From assembly GCA_963924555.1 (NCBI GenBank), contig OZ004582.1, positions 5,146,001 through 5,210,000 on the forward strand: a stretch of DNA of 64,000 nt, written 5' to 3'. Of the stretch, positions 24,062 through 36,300 are shown piece after piece. A model generated the notes under the pieces. That model saw only the letters and a list, made by a program, of their open reading frames with translations. It made no database searches and was not told the origin of the DNA. Made by a program: the position numbers and the translations under genes. Source of the stretch: Crambe crambe (Eukaryota; Porifera; Demospongiae; Poecilosclerida; Crambeidae). Each line of letters begins with the position of its first letter. Within the stretch, counting starts at the first letter, position 1.

Positions 24062-24601
24062 TACCCTAGTTGTGTGGAATGCGGAAAGATATTTGATGTT
24101 GTACCAAGAGTATGGAAAATAGCTATTAGTCTCACATAGCCAGACCCGATTGTTATGCAAAATATATCAAAGGAAGAGGCTCTCATGTATGAACCCACTT
24201 GAGTATATCAAATGTCAATGCAATGCAGAAAGACATGGAAGAACTTTTCATGAAAGCATACTTGATATAGTATTCTGTGTCCTCAGCAGCTCATGAATGC
24301 GGAAAGAGCACTTAAGCGTTGAGTGCTCCAATTGTTGAGTGCTCTAATTGGAGCACTCAACGCTTAAGTGCTCTTTCCGCATTCATGAGCTGCTGAGGAC
24401 ACAGAATACTATATCAAGTATGCTTTCATGACAAGTTCTTCCATGTCTTTCCACATGATATACTCAAGTGGGTTCATACATGAGAGCCTCTTCCTTTGAT
24501 ATATTTTGCATAACAATCGGGTCTGGCTACGTGAGACTAACAGCTATTTTCCATACTCTTAGTACAACAAATATCTTTCCGCATTCCATACAACTAGGGT
24601 A
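24062..24601. mobile_element. 540-bp near-perfect palindrome (foldback element)
   Basis: The left arm from TACCCTAGTTG to about 24330 is repeated as its complement up to CAACTAGGGTA at 24601. The arms are about 260 bp each, with a minor internal difference near 24210-24230 against 24445-24455 and a spacer of at most about 15 bp centred near 24335. Both ends are TA. The structure could extrude as a cruciform or give a long hairpin RNA. No coding capacity is evident. Confidence 0.9.
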
Positions 24602-24954
24602 CGTTCGTGTAATAATTAGTATATACTTTATATTTACTAGAGTATGTTCGTGTAACATAGCTATTCAATCCGCGAGCGAAGCAGTTGGTGAAAGTCATTT
24701 GTACTTTGACTTATTGGGCTAAGATATTGCAGTGGTTGTGGCAGCTGCATACACAGGAGGCTGTATAAGGGTTTCATCTAGGAATTTCACCTGGGGGGGG
24801 GGGGCCGGGGGGAAGCGCACTGATCGTGTGGCCGTAGGCCACAGCGATGGAGAGGGTGTGGGAGGGGAAGTATCCCAAATTGGTCCTTAATTACCCCCTT
24901 TGGTGACTACATGTAACAACCTGTGGTCACCAAAGGGAGTAGTCTATATTAATA
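24602..24954. repeat. Dispersed repeat remnant and G-rich tract
   Basis: The text 'ctagggtacgttcgtgtaa ... gaagcagttggtgaaagtca' recurs at 37470-37550 and 51305-51370. At 24792-24812 there is a G-rich tract. At 24894-24940 a short inverted repeat 'ccctttggtgac...gtcaccaaaggg' is present. No gene is seen. Confidence 0.6.
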
Positions 24955-25790
24955 AATTACAGTTGTACCATGTGTTACAGTTGTTCCATGTGTTACAGTG
25001 GTACCAAATTGTTTCATGCATTACAGTGGTACCATGTGTTACAGATGTTCCATGTATTACAACTTGTTCCATGCGTGACATGCATTATGTGTTTACAGTT
25101 GTTCGATGCATTTTGTACCATGTGTTACAGTTGTTCCATGCGATACAGTGGTAGCTACCATGCATTATACAGTTGTTCCATGCGTTACAGTGGTACCATG
25201 TGTTACAGTTGTTCCATGCGTTTCAGTTGTTACATGTGTTACAGTTGTTCCATGTGTTACAGTTGTTCCATGCGATACAGTGGTAGCTACCATGCATTAT
25301 ACAGTTGTTCCATGCGTTACAGTGGTACCATGTGTTACAGTTGTTCCATGCGTTTCAGTTGTTACATGTGTTACAGTTGTTCCATGTGTTACAGTTGTTC
25401 CATGTGATATATACAGTGGTAGCTACCATGCATTATACAGTTGTTCCATGCGTTACAGTGGTACCATGTGTTACAGTTGTTCCATGCGTTTCAGTTGTTA
25501 CATGTGTTACAGTTGTTCCATGTGTTAGTTGTTCCATGCGATACAGTGGTAGCTACCATGCATTATACAGTTGTTCCATGCGTTACAGTGGTACCATGTG
25601 TTACAGTTGTTCCATGCGTTTCAGTTGTTACATGTGTTACAGTTGTTCCATGTGTTACAGTTGTTCTATGGGTTACAGTGGTAGCTATCATGTGCAGTTG
25701 TTTCATGTATTACAATTGTTTCATGTGACATGTGTTACAGTGGTTCCATATGTGTGTTACAGTTGTACAGTTGTATAATTGCAGCGAGCG
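24955..25790. repeat. Minisatellite of about 18-bp units with higher-order structure
   Basis: The basic unit is 'tgttacagttgttccatg' with variants (gtggtacca, gcgtttcag). A higher-order block of roughly 125-145 bp, marked by 'gtggtagctaccatgcatta', recurs about four to five times between 25130 and 25690. Open frames through it are low-complexity (CYSCSMRYSG repeats) and result from the unit length being a multiple of three. Confidence 0.92.
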
Positions 25791-26151
25791 AGCACAGCGA
25801 GCGAGCTGACTCTCAGGTCATGACTCATTGAAATTGTAAATATATAGCTATATAAGACTTATTACACGAGTCAGCGTGAGATACACAGCAAAATATTTCC
25901 CACAATGTAACAACCTGTACCAACCTTGTATCAGTAAGATATTCTGATAATGTACCAACCTGTTCTAACAGGGATGATACAGCAGTTTAGGCTCCTAAGC
26001 TGATACAGGCAAATAGTTTCAGGCTGGTACAATATTGCATTCTGGTTGATACAGTACTGTAATTCAGGTTGCACCCAGCATAATAATTATTTTGTAGTCC
26101 TATTGTATAATGAGAATGAGTATTATATCAGAAACAAGAATAAGTATTAAA
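25791..26151. other. Intergenic
   Basis: Contains repeated 'taccaacctgt' and 'gatacag' motifs reminiscent of the interior of the MITE at 17812-18069. No gene is recognised. Confidence 0.4.
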
Positions 26152-27277
26152 TCAAAAGTGAATTGTGCATGCAATAGATATCAAAACATTATTTTTTTGG
26201 TCATGTTTAATTGTTTTTCTGTTATAAACTGTAACGTTCTCCCTCTCCATGCATGCTGCCATATTTTTTTGCATTTCACATGACTGTCCACATTCATGAA
26301 TCAAAGAAACAGAGTCCAGAATGGAGATGGATGGAACAACTTCACATCTGTGGGATTCTTCCAACAGTGGACAGTCAAGTTCATTATTTATGATGCTGCC
26401 AGCAATACAAATATCCATTTTCTTGACTACACAATAAGAATTGTTTGTGTTGAGGTCTTTTATACATGCCTCTAATCTTCCAAATGAAATCTACAATAAT
26501 AATAAGTATATTGCTAGCTATTACAATGTCATAATAAATAGACTCACCTCTTCTTCTCCTACATATATAACATGATCTCCTTTTGAACATAAAAATTTTT
26601 TTCGACCCATTACAGCTTTATATATTTGCACTGGGGTTTCATATGTGATGTACTCATTGTGCAAATTTCCACCCAAAGTTTTGACTCTGGTTAGTTGTGA
26701 GGTAGCTAAGTTGGACATCTCCAAATAGCATCTTTGCTTTGGAATCCTATGATTAGAAGAAGAAATTTAAACTAGCTGTTAAAATGTTTAATAGTTAGAA
26801 GTATAATAATACTTTTCTTGGAACTCCTGGATCATAAATTGATTTTGATAAATCATTTCTCGTCCCATACAGAAACTGTTGTACTTCTGGCATTTTACCC
26901 AATTGCAGTAATCCACCTCCAACTCTATAGGATAACATTAGACTCATTATTTAAAACTGGGGTACCTAACTCTATATATATACCTAAACTGGCCACCATG
27001 CAGGACATGCCGCAGATGTTGTATATGTGCAAAATCATCTGCTATATCTCGACTTGAAGCCTGTCTATTACTGTGGATGTTGTGCAGCCTCATCAATCCA
27101 TTGAATGACTCACACCTATTGTAACAACAATAAATTTGAATTTTCTGGTGGAAATACTTAGCTATATCACCTTTCGGAATTAAAAGAAGATGTAGCTCCA
27201 AATTGCTCCATACACTCTGGTAAGTGCAATATCAGGTGGAATTTGGGTTTATTCAGCAGGAGATGATTCTGGAACCT
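26152..27277 (-). CDS. Multi-exon transposase-like gene (KDZ-like?), 5' part missing
   Basis: Five exons join with matching phase: 27171-27277, 26984-27115, 26813-26924, 26548 to about 26742, and 26152-26490. The product reads KPKFHLILHLPECMEQFGA, SERCESFNGLMRLHNIHSN, RQASSRDIADDFAHIQHLRH, VLHGGQFRVGGGLLQLGKM and so on, ending in an AACTIHF stop. The pattern 'K-x-H-x-x-x-H-L-P ... E-S-F-N ... R ... H-S-N-R-Q-A-x-S-R-D-I-A' resembles proteins I associate with fungal and animal KDZ-type mobile elements. That assignment is from memory of the pattern and is tentative. The splice junctions are clean, so the gene may be expressed. No start codon or N-terminal domain was found upstream, where a (tggact)n repeat and foldback DNA begin. 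Confidence 0.6.
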
Positions 27278-28349
27278 CTATAGTCTATGGTATAACTGGG
27301 TGTATACAATCAGTGGACTGGACTACTGGACTGGACTACTGGACTGCCCTTTCACCTGGCACATGCGAAATTATAGAAGCGTAGCTGCATTTGTTTACCA
27401 CTAGAAGTGCATATCCTGTTAGACACCCTGAACCTGTATGTACTTCCTAAGATAGTTTTGTGCGGGGAGGGAGGGAAGTGGAATGGAGTGGAGGGTAGAG
27501 TTTGCGGCAAACATGCATGCATACATTCATCTTGTAGCTATAGATTGTATGGCCTTACCATTTTTTGTGCAAGATAACAAGTATCATTCAGAGGTATGCA
27601 GGATGATATGCACTTCTAGTGGTAAACAAATATAGTGTAACTACCAGTAATTACTGCAATTACTAATATTACATCTTCCCTCATCAGTTCACATGTCAAA
27701 TTGCAGTAGTTTATAATTGCACTCCTACATCTGAGCATGTGCAGACTAAATGACACTTGTTGTCTTGCACAAAAAATGGTATAAGGCCATACAATCTATA
27801 GCTACTAGATGAAGGTATGTTTACCGCTCGTAAAAGCTATTCATATTAGTCTGCACATGCTCAGATGTAGGAATGCAATTATAAACTATGCATGCAAACT
27901 GATGAGGGAAGATGTAATAATATAATTGCAGTAATTACTCTAGTAATTTATTTACCACTAGGAGTGCATAGCGTAATGATTTCTTTCATTAATTTTATTA
28001 GCTCTGCTTTTAGTAGCGAGTCCAAAGGAAAAAATGATATCGAAGCATACAAGTTATAATCATTATTTTTTATGCTCAAAAGAAACTTACACCTTCTAGT
28101 AATAGAATGATATGCTACAGGCCTGCTTTGCTTGGAAATCGGGACCGTAAAATAATCAGGAAATTAATACGTTACGTACCCACTTTTTGACGATCTAGTT
28201 ATTAAAAAAACGGCACCGTACCATTATTATTGTCAAATAACATCTACAGTTTATGCCACAAAAACTCGAAGAAAACACCAAAAAACAAACTAAAAAATGC
28301 AAAATGTAGCTCAAGCTTTCCTCTTTAAAAAACAACAACTATTTATCAG
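27278..28349. repeat. Foldback and inverted-repeat cluster
   Basis: A short tggact-based repeat (27308-27345) is followed by nested inverted repeats. The block 'tttaccactagaagtgcat' at 27395-27415 is inverted at 27608-27630 and again near 27950-27970. 'ttgtatggccttacc...ttgtgcaag' at 27545-27575 is inverted at 27765-27805. 'gatgtaggaatgcaattata' near 27870 is inverted at 27715-27735. Insertion of one foldback element into another would explain this. No gene is recognised up to the Tudor-like exon. Confidence 0.65.
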
Positions 28350-28643
28350 TCACAATAATAATTCTAAGTCTCCATCATTATAATCTTGCAACAGATCAAA
28401 TTCATATATTTCTTCTTCTCCAAAGTATATTACCTCAAATAACTGGGGTTCTGGGGCACCAACTACTAGACCATGGTACCAGGTTGTGGTACTGTCTTGC
28501 TCATCAACAAACCGATGCTTGATTTGTTTCCCAATCCAACTGTTTGGCATGCTTAGAATATCGGCAACTTCTACTCTTGGACTTGAATCTATTAGCTCAC
28601 ACAAATTGGACATAAGTTGATCAGAAGATAGCTTTTTCTTCAC
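28350..28643 (-). CDS. Tudor-like domain exon
   Basis: The frame opens right after a strong acceptor (CTCTTTTTCAAAG at 28644 and above) and ends in a stop at 28350. The product VKKKLSSDQLMSNLCELIDS is followed by SWIGKQIKHRFVDE, TTTWYHGLVVG and LFEVIYFGEEEIYEFDLLQD. The W-x-G-x-x-I-x-H-x-F ... W-Y-x-G-x-V ... Y-x-G-E-E pattern fits a Tudor/royal-family-like beta barrel. It probably forms the 3' exon of the coiled-coil gene just upstream (separated by about 40-90 bp), but no donor there keeps the frame, so the link is unproven. Confidence 0.5.
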   Translation of the reverse strand: MKKKLSSDQLMSNLCELIDSSPRVEVADILSMPNSWIGKQIKHRFVDEQDSTTTWYHGLVVGAPEPQLFEVIYFGEEEIYEFDLLQDYNDGDLELLL

Positions 28644-28684
28644 CTTTGAAAAAGAGAAAATGGTTTTATCAGGATATGGCTGCT

Positions 28685-29530
28685 TCAGGACAAACTATCA
28701 CTTTCCTCCTCACTTAGACTTGCCTCAGAATCTGTAAAAGTTTTGCATGGTTTCAACCTTCTTTGTAAACGATAATACTTCACTTTGTACCTTGCTTTAG
28801 TTTTCTTGATTTTCTCTCGACACTTCCTCAACTTTTCAGTGTTTTTTGCTTCATGTTTCTCATAACGCCTTTGAAATCTTTGTAAAGTGTCTGCTAATTT
28901 CTTATTCTCTGACACCAAAGTACGGATTAATTTCTTTTTTTCCTTAATATTAAGCATTTTCCTTTTTTCCCTTTTATGGAGATTTCGACGATTAACTTCC
29001 TTCCTAAGAGAATGATACCTTTTCTGGATCAGTTCTGCTTCACTTTTGGCTGCTTGCAAATCTTTAGTCAAATCCTTGAAGAGTATTTTATATGCTTGGA
29101 ATTCTTCTTTTCTTAATATTGACCGCCTTTTGGCATGATCCTGTTGGGTAGGTGGTGCATAACATTCATTATCTTTTATACATACTGATTGTGGAAGCAA
29201 AAATTGACTCTCACAAAATTTATTTAAATTAACAGAGTTACGTTTAAGCACCAGACTACGGTGTTTTTGATTGACAGTGGTCAATGTCTTAATCAAGGTT
29301 AATTCAGCTGGCAGATTTTTAATTGGCCACTTCCTCCCATACAGTTGAGTCAACCAACTGATAGCAGCCTTCCAAGGTAACCTCCTTATTTTATGGAACT
29401 TTACTAATTCATTGATTAGTCCATTAGTTATTTTAGATGGCTGAACTTGAGGAATTGACTGGGAATTTAATAATAAAACTTCAGCTGAAAGATTTAGCTG
29501 CTGACAATATTTTCCAACAAACTCTGGCAT
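28685..29530 (-). CDS. Basic coiled-coil protein of unknown function
   Basis: A 281-residue open frame starting at the ATG at 29530 (MPEFVGKYCQQLNLSAEVL). Residues from about 130 to 260 are rich in Lys, Arg and Glu with heptad-like spacing (ELIQKRYHSLRKEVNRRNLH, KKLIRTLVSENKKLADTL), predicting a long coiled coil. The C-terminus is acidic and Ser-rich (SEASLSEEESDSLS). An N-terminal block with WKAAISWLTQLYGRKWP could be a small folded domain. Possible donors (CTAA-GTGAGG near 28715) suggest splicing to the Tudor-like exon downstream, but the phases do not match. The location beside a transposase-like gene makes a mobile-element origin possible. Confidence 0.5.
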   Translation of the reverse strand: MPEFVGKYCQQLNLSAEVLLLNSQSIPQVQPSKITNGLINELVKFHKIRRLPWKAAISWLTQLYGRKWPIKNLPAELTLIKTLTTVNQKHRSLVLKRNSVNLNKFCESQFLLPQSVCIKDNECYAPPTQQDHAKRRSILRKEEFQAYKILFKDLTKDLQAAKSEAELIQKRYHSLRKEVNRRNLHKREKRKMLNIKEKKKLIRTLVSENKKLADTLQRFQRRYEKHEAKNTEKLRKCREKIKKTKARYKVKYYRLQRRLKPCKTFTDSEASLSEEESDSLS

Positions 29531-30360
29531 GCTTCTAAATAGAAAACATAGTAGGAATTTAAAATTCCATGCCTATCAACCATCTAAATGCAAAATATTT
29601 ACTTAAATTATGTTATTCACACTCTCAATACTAATATTCACCTGAAAATAACTTCACACCAACAAAACTTCATAAAGCAAGGAGGATACATCAGGCTATG
29701 TAAGTATCAACGCTTCGGGGAACTGACTCCTAGGGAGGCTTAAATAGTTTATCTAAGGCAGTATTCAACGTACTGTTAGGGGAGGAAAGTTCTTACCTGC
29801 ACGAACGGAAAGAGCAACTCTAGAGCTCCAAAATGATATATTTTTGTGTAGACTTTGGTCCTACGATAGCCTGAGAAATTCAAATTGAAAATTTGACCTT
29901 TTCGGTGCCGCGCGAAAACGTATAATTTTAAAATTAAATGGTGACGTAATTTTGGTGACCTTTGGACTCGTAGGGTTTATGTCAATTCCATGACAGCACA
30001 AATGCAGTCCATGCAGCAATGTAGGGTTTGTGAATTCTGTGAGTTAGCAGAGCTAATGCAGTACATAGACAGCAAGCTATCTCACCTTGTTTCCGTACTT
30101 TTTATAGTCATGTACTCAAGCCTACATCACTCTTTCATTTAGAAATGTTTTCCCTCTCATAACAAAAGCAGTAGCTACAGTAGCTAGCTAGTAGTAGTTA
30201 TTAGCTAATGGCATAAAGATTAATACATGTATATACAGCCAAACAAAATCATAAGTAGCTAATAGCTAACAATAGAGCTAGCTACAATAAAGCAGAATCA
30301 AATACATCTAACAGCTATGATTGACAGTTCAATGAGTCAAGTACAAATTGGACAGTTTGT
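29531..30360. other. Intergenic; left flank of the segmental duplication (copy 2)
   Basis: From about 29960 this matches 8540-8960, including 'tactttttatagtcatgtac' and 'taatggcataaagattaata'. No gene is recognised in 29531-29960. Confidence 0.6.
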
Positions 30361-33300
30361 TCACTTGTGTCTTTTGTATAGCCCTTTTTGTTTCATCTTG
30401 GAATTTTCCTGAGCTCGTGACTCTTCATCACTACCAGAATCACTGGAAAAAGTAGAACGCTAATAAAAATAAGCTTCCCATGGAATTATGCTTGAATTAA
30501 GATTAAAAAACAAACAAAAACAAAACAACTTGACTACAACAGAACCTCCAAATAAGGACACACTTGGATGCGGGCTTTTGTCCTTCATTATAGAGTGGAG
30601 GTTATTTTTTTATAGAGTGCAATATACAAAGATACATTAGTAGACTGTCTTTTGTTGAAGGGTTTTTATCAAAAGTTCACTGTAATTACCTTAGAGCTTT
30701 ACTACAAGAATACGACTTACAAGGCTTCAAGGTACTGTTCTATATTGGCACCATGGACAGCCGATTGTCTCTCACTTCTCTCAGGGAATATTAGCGATAG
30801 AGTGAGGTAGCTCACAAGGGCAGTAAAGAACAAACTCCACAGAAGAACTGGAGCAGAAAGTTTGTTTGAAGTGTCTCGAAGAAAAAAGAGTAGAGGCAAT
30901 AGTGGGGAAGTGTGTGTTTTAGTATCCACCTATAAAGATAAATACAGTGGGACAATTTGGGACTATAGATTTTCATCTGGGGAAAGGAGACAAAAAACAA
31001 CAAACAAACAAAAAAACTATGTAACTTGACTGCATTGTATTAGTGAGGAAGAAAAAAAACAACAAAAAACAACAACTAAATGGGCGTGGCTTATGGAAAG
31101 TGGGTGTGGCCAAGCTAGAGAATTTTCTTACCATCATAAAACCTGCCATAGTTTAAGTGTTGCACCCATTTCAGTGGTTTAGGATTACATTTTTCAAGGA
31201 ACCATACTACTAACCTCAAATGAGGAGCCCACTTACTTTAGTTAGATAGCCATAGGAATGCAGGTATTCCTTCAATTTTTCATTATCCTTCGATAAAGGA
31301 TAGAGAAAATCATTCTTCAGACTTCTTTCCCACCACATCTGACTTTGATTAAATCTAAAGCAATATGTATAATAGTGAGTGTTATAAACCACCTTTGATC
31401 TCACCCATGCATGGGATATAAATATACATTAGACTTACATAGGTTTACTGATATTGTAGGCTGTGAAATGATAGTGGTATAGATGAGCTCTGATGTACTT
31501 TGGAGGAGAAGAGAAAGGAGGCACGTCCATTAATTGCAGAACTACAGGATCAAATACACTATAACTACACTGTTTATGCAATTGAATGGAAACTATTATG
31601 GATAGTTTGAAGTACTTTCCCTTTGATCCTTTGATATAAACTTTCCTATAGCATACAGATAAATAGAAAGAAATATTGAAAGTAGGGTACTTATGAGCAT
31701 GGAATAGATAGAAGTCTGCACAGTCATGTAGTTCATAATCATAGCCAAAATATAAATTGATGATGACCACATTTGGTCCTATTGTATTTCTTTGTGGTAT
31801 AGAACATGCATAATAAAACACATACCATCCTTCTCTCCCACTAGGAGCTTGTATGCCAAATGGACCAACCATGGATTGTTTTTATAGTTACCCAATGCTG
31901 CAAACCACATTTGCCAGTCCAGCCTGGGCTGATGAGGTGCTACAATGAGAGAACATCATTAATGGTTGCTACCCGCAGGGTGGCAGAACATTAACATTTA
32001 AATAGTTGGCTATTACCGACAAGATTTATTCACACCATGCCTAGAATTTCATATAGCAAGCCATATAATGGATATCGTATGAATAATAAACTACCACTTT
32101 TTAAAATTAACCATTGCACATACAAAATTAGTATTCTGCATTACTCCTTGGCTGATAGGGTAAAAATATACATGAATACATGGATTACTGTCCCTTGGTA
32201 AACTGAAACCTTGGACCATAGAATTGAAGCTATGATATTATCATCTTGATCATGAAAATTAATTTACCGACAAAAACTGGAGGAGTGTTAACATGTCCTG
32301 GTTTATACAAGAAGTTATACTCCTATATTAAGAAACATAATGGTGATATGGGAAGCTGACTTTTAATTCAAGTTAGTGGAACCTACTTTCCATTGAGCAC
32401 TGTTTGTATCAGGTGGTTCTGAATTAGTTCCTTCAATGATGACCTCAGGGCGACCTTCAACTCCTGTCATTCTAATGAAAAAAAATTAAAGGGGGATGGA
32501 ACGTCTCGTATGCATAGTTGCTATGGTTATTAAGTATCATAAGGGAGACTGACAAATTATAACAAATTGAGTATCACTATAGGATTCTGTAGCTTATTTT
32601 ATGCTTTAGTTGATACAAATTAATTGTTACCTAAGGTGAGGTCGTTGGACCTTACTAGCCTGTCACTTGTCCCAGGGTGCTCGAAGCTATGCATTCTATT
32701 TAGTTTTGGTCCTGGGTGCCTGAAGCTATGCATTATAACGCATTAGTCACATGACTAATGCATCACAATGACTAATGACTTGGGTCAAGGGTATAAGGGA
32801 TTTTCCCATGAACAGCAATCCTCTAGAGATATCAAGAGAAACATGCCCCCGAAAATGATTATAATACCTAAAACCACAGTGAAGTAAAGGTTATTTGTAT
32901 ACATTAGAGACCTTCTGAATAAACCATAATGACTGGTCACTGAGAATTGATCAATTTGATCATGAACTGTCTTCACTGAGGAAGGAATGGAGTTGTGAAA
33001 TTTTTGGTCGAGCACACCATGAGAAATGAGAGAGATAGAGAACATGGCCACTACTATACCACAGACAAACAGAGAAGAAAGAAGAGAGAGTGCTTTATCA
33101 AGTATTCCAGGCTGTTGCAGTACCCTATAAAAATAATATCGTATATTTAATCATTGATAATGTATGGATCATTAGCTCTGAAGAGTCTGGATCTTAAAGA
33201 GGTCTAAAGTACACATACAAATTTCTATTCAAACGATACAGTAACTTGGAAACAGGGTGGGCTTTATTTCACCTTTATGCGTGGTCCACTGAGGTTTCGA

Positions 33301-36300
33301 CAATACATATGTAGCCATACATCAAATCAAAGCTACGATTATAACTCACTCTAGCAAGGCATTTAGAAGTTCTATGGCCAGAGATACAGCAGCCATTATA
33401 GCCAGTACGGGGACAGCCACTGCTAAAGCATGCTCAAATCCTTCCTCCGAAAAATCTTCATAATCAGATGACTAAATAAATAAGTTTTTTCTAGCTACAT
33501 GATTAATCTATTAGTGGTAGCAAATCACCTAGTATAAAAATTTTGTTCCAAAGGGTCAGTTTGGCAATTCATGAGAACAGTATTCATGTCAATTTAATTT
33601 CAGGATGTGTAGCTTGTTTTTAATACTAGATTAACACAATTCTGTTAACTAGGTTCCTTTGTACGAGGGATAGTTGTGATTATCAAGAAACATGGTTACT
33701 TACTGGTGTTGGATGAAATAGCAAAATTCTTAAAATCAAGTTTGATATCAAAGAAGTAAACAGTGAGTGCTAAGAGAATTCCTGTGACTGTAATGAAGGA
33801 TAGTATCTTCAAAGCCGAGGAAATACTTTTACCACAAATTGCATGGAAAAAGTTTGAGTGTTTCTTGTTGGATCCTAGAATAAAATTAATAATCATCACT
33901 GAAAAGAACTTTATAGTATAAAAGTGACTTAGCTACACTTTTTAAATAATACTATTGAATGCTATACGGTTCATCACTAGATTCAGAGAAACATAGCCCC
34001 GGATGAAAAATTGTGGCTTTGTGAAACATGACTTACCATATCCCAAAAAATGGTCATCTATCAAGGAAATGCTCAAGGTGATAGTGAGCAAGTTGAAGAA
34101 ATTGTAATTGCCCGTGGCTATTATCAGGACTTGAAGGAATACCTACATGGGGGTTCAACAAAGCACTCTTCAAAAAACAGTGGTGGGGTGGTATACTGTG
34201 TACAGTGTGTGTGTGAGTATTGATCTGGTGACCTTCAGGTATCACTATAAGGCCGGTTGCATTATTAGAACAATTTTTTTGTGAGGATTATAAACAGACT
34301 ACAAGGTTAAAAAAACAACCAATAAACAGAAATGACAAACAACAACCACAATAAATAAAAACAAAACAAAAAACAATACAATCAAAATAATCTCAGGGTT
34401 CTCCCTAGGCATCTTAAGGCATAGCGGGGCGCTATGCCTCAGTTCTATCCGCTATGCTTTGCCCCTTACCGCTATGCCTTCTTCTTGTACCGCTAGATAG
34501 ATTATTCTTGATGTAGCACACCAGATTAGTCATGCGTGGTTTGCAATAATAACATAATTCCTTATAAGGCAGGTGTTGTTATTGTAGTACACGTGTAGGT
34601 TGCAATGCATAATTGCTCTAAAGATCTTTGTAGTCAGACCAAGGTTAGATGATAGTGGAAGTAGTAAGTGCAGCTCAGCCTCTAAACCTCTTGTGATTAA
34701 TAAGCTGTTATAGTGCAAATAGAGCTAATCTGGGACCTTATTGGATTCGCTATATTTCAGCTTCTGCACTATGCATGGGAGGGGGAACATCCCCCTCCCG
34801 CACCCACCCCCTGTGGATGCCATACAAGCTCACCCCTATGCCTTAAGAAAATCCTGGGGAGAACCCTGAATCTGATATTGTTTCTGCTTGAAATATGATA
34901 TAGCTACCTTGAATACTGTTGAAGGCATGGGCCTACTAAATTTTCCATGTAGCTGCTAAATTAATACAGAATTTTTTTACCCACATTGATTAAATTATTG
35001 AATATTGGAAGGAGAAGCTGACATGTAGGATACATGATTACCATGACCATGCATAGTAACCTGGGAGAGGAATCCAAAAATCCTGAGTGACCTGACTGGC
35101 AAGAAGAACAGGATCGGTGTCGCTATCTCGATGAAGAAGGTAGCCACTACACTCATCTTCTGGACCCATTCAGGAAACTGGTGGGCATACCATGATAGTG
35201 GAGTAGGTATACACTAGAAGTGAATAAATCAGCAAGAGTGGGGACATTAATGTTACATTCATCAGACATTTGGACATAAATATTCTGATTCTGGACTAAC
35301 CTAGAAATTGGGGGAGGGTTTAATTCTTAAAAGGATATGCATATAAAGCCTGTAATTATGTCAGATAATGATTTCTTTCTTTTGTTTGGCATAATTACCT
35401 AATTGCTTAGAATAACAACAAAAAACAACAAACAAAACAACTACAACCACAACAAAAATAAGAACTGTTGGAGTTCTATAAGCAAGGTACATAGGCTCAA
35501 TATTAGCAGCTACATAGTTAGAGTGATAAGATATGTACACACTGTCTTCATGGAGAAGTAGTTTCTCTTCTTTCCCAAAAATGTGCATATTTAGCCATGA
35601 CACTTCTACTACTTTATAACATACCCAACTTATAGTGATAGTTTGGAGCAGTTAAGTCCCACCTACCTGAGATTCATAGTGATAGCCCCACCTACCCGAG
35701 TCTTGTAGTAGAGATAGAGATAAGCCCTACCCTACCTACTTGAGTCTTAGTTAAGCCCCACCTATCTGAGTCTCGTAGTGATAGTTAAGCCCCACCTACC
35801 TGAGTCTCGTAGTGATAGTTAAGCCCCACCTACCTGAGTCTCGTAGTGATAGTTGAGAGCGGTTAAGCCCCACCAAGTGGGACAGAGTGAGGTCAGTTTC
35901 ACTATTCCAGATGCAAACATCAGACGAAAGAGAAGCCAGCGGATCAACCATAAGGTAAGTCCATCATGGCAACTACCAACCGGTCTGCATAAAAGTTGAA
36001 ATAGTAGTAACCTGTTACTTAATAGTACCACTACATGCAAAGCATTGTGTGGCAAGCACGCATGCTCAAGATATAAACTACAATTGTTAGATATGAGGGA
36101 TGAAGGATGGAAATGGGATCAATCTTTGTTCTGTATATCCAGCCAACAATCCCAACACGTCCTATAATTCAAAGCTACCCAACATATATGTAGGGATTGT
36201 TGGCTGGATATACAGAACAAAGATTGATCCCATTTCCATCCACCCTTGTTTCCTTACTTTTTTGAGCAATGGTCATCATTTCATGGATGTTTTTTCCTCA

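Noticed and set aside
24955-25790. Several overlapping plus-strand ORFs of 80-157 codons with CYSCSMRYSG-type repeats
   Set aside because: They arise because the minisatellite unit length is a multiple of three. All are low-complexity, occur in several frames at once and have no signal or domain.
24955-25790. Regular repeats resembling a CRISPR array
   Set aside because: There are no unique spacers of constant length, the units are directly abutting variants, and the genome is eukaryotic with introns.
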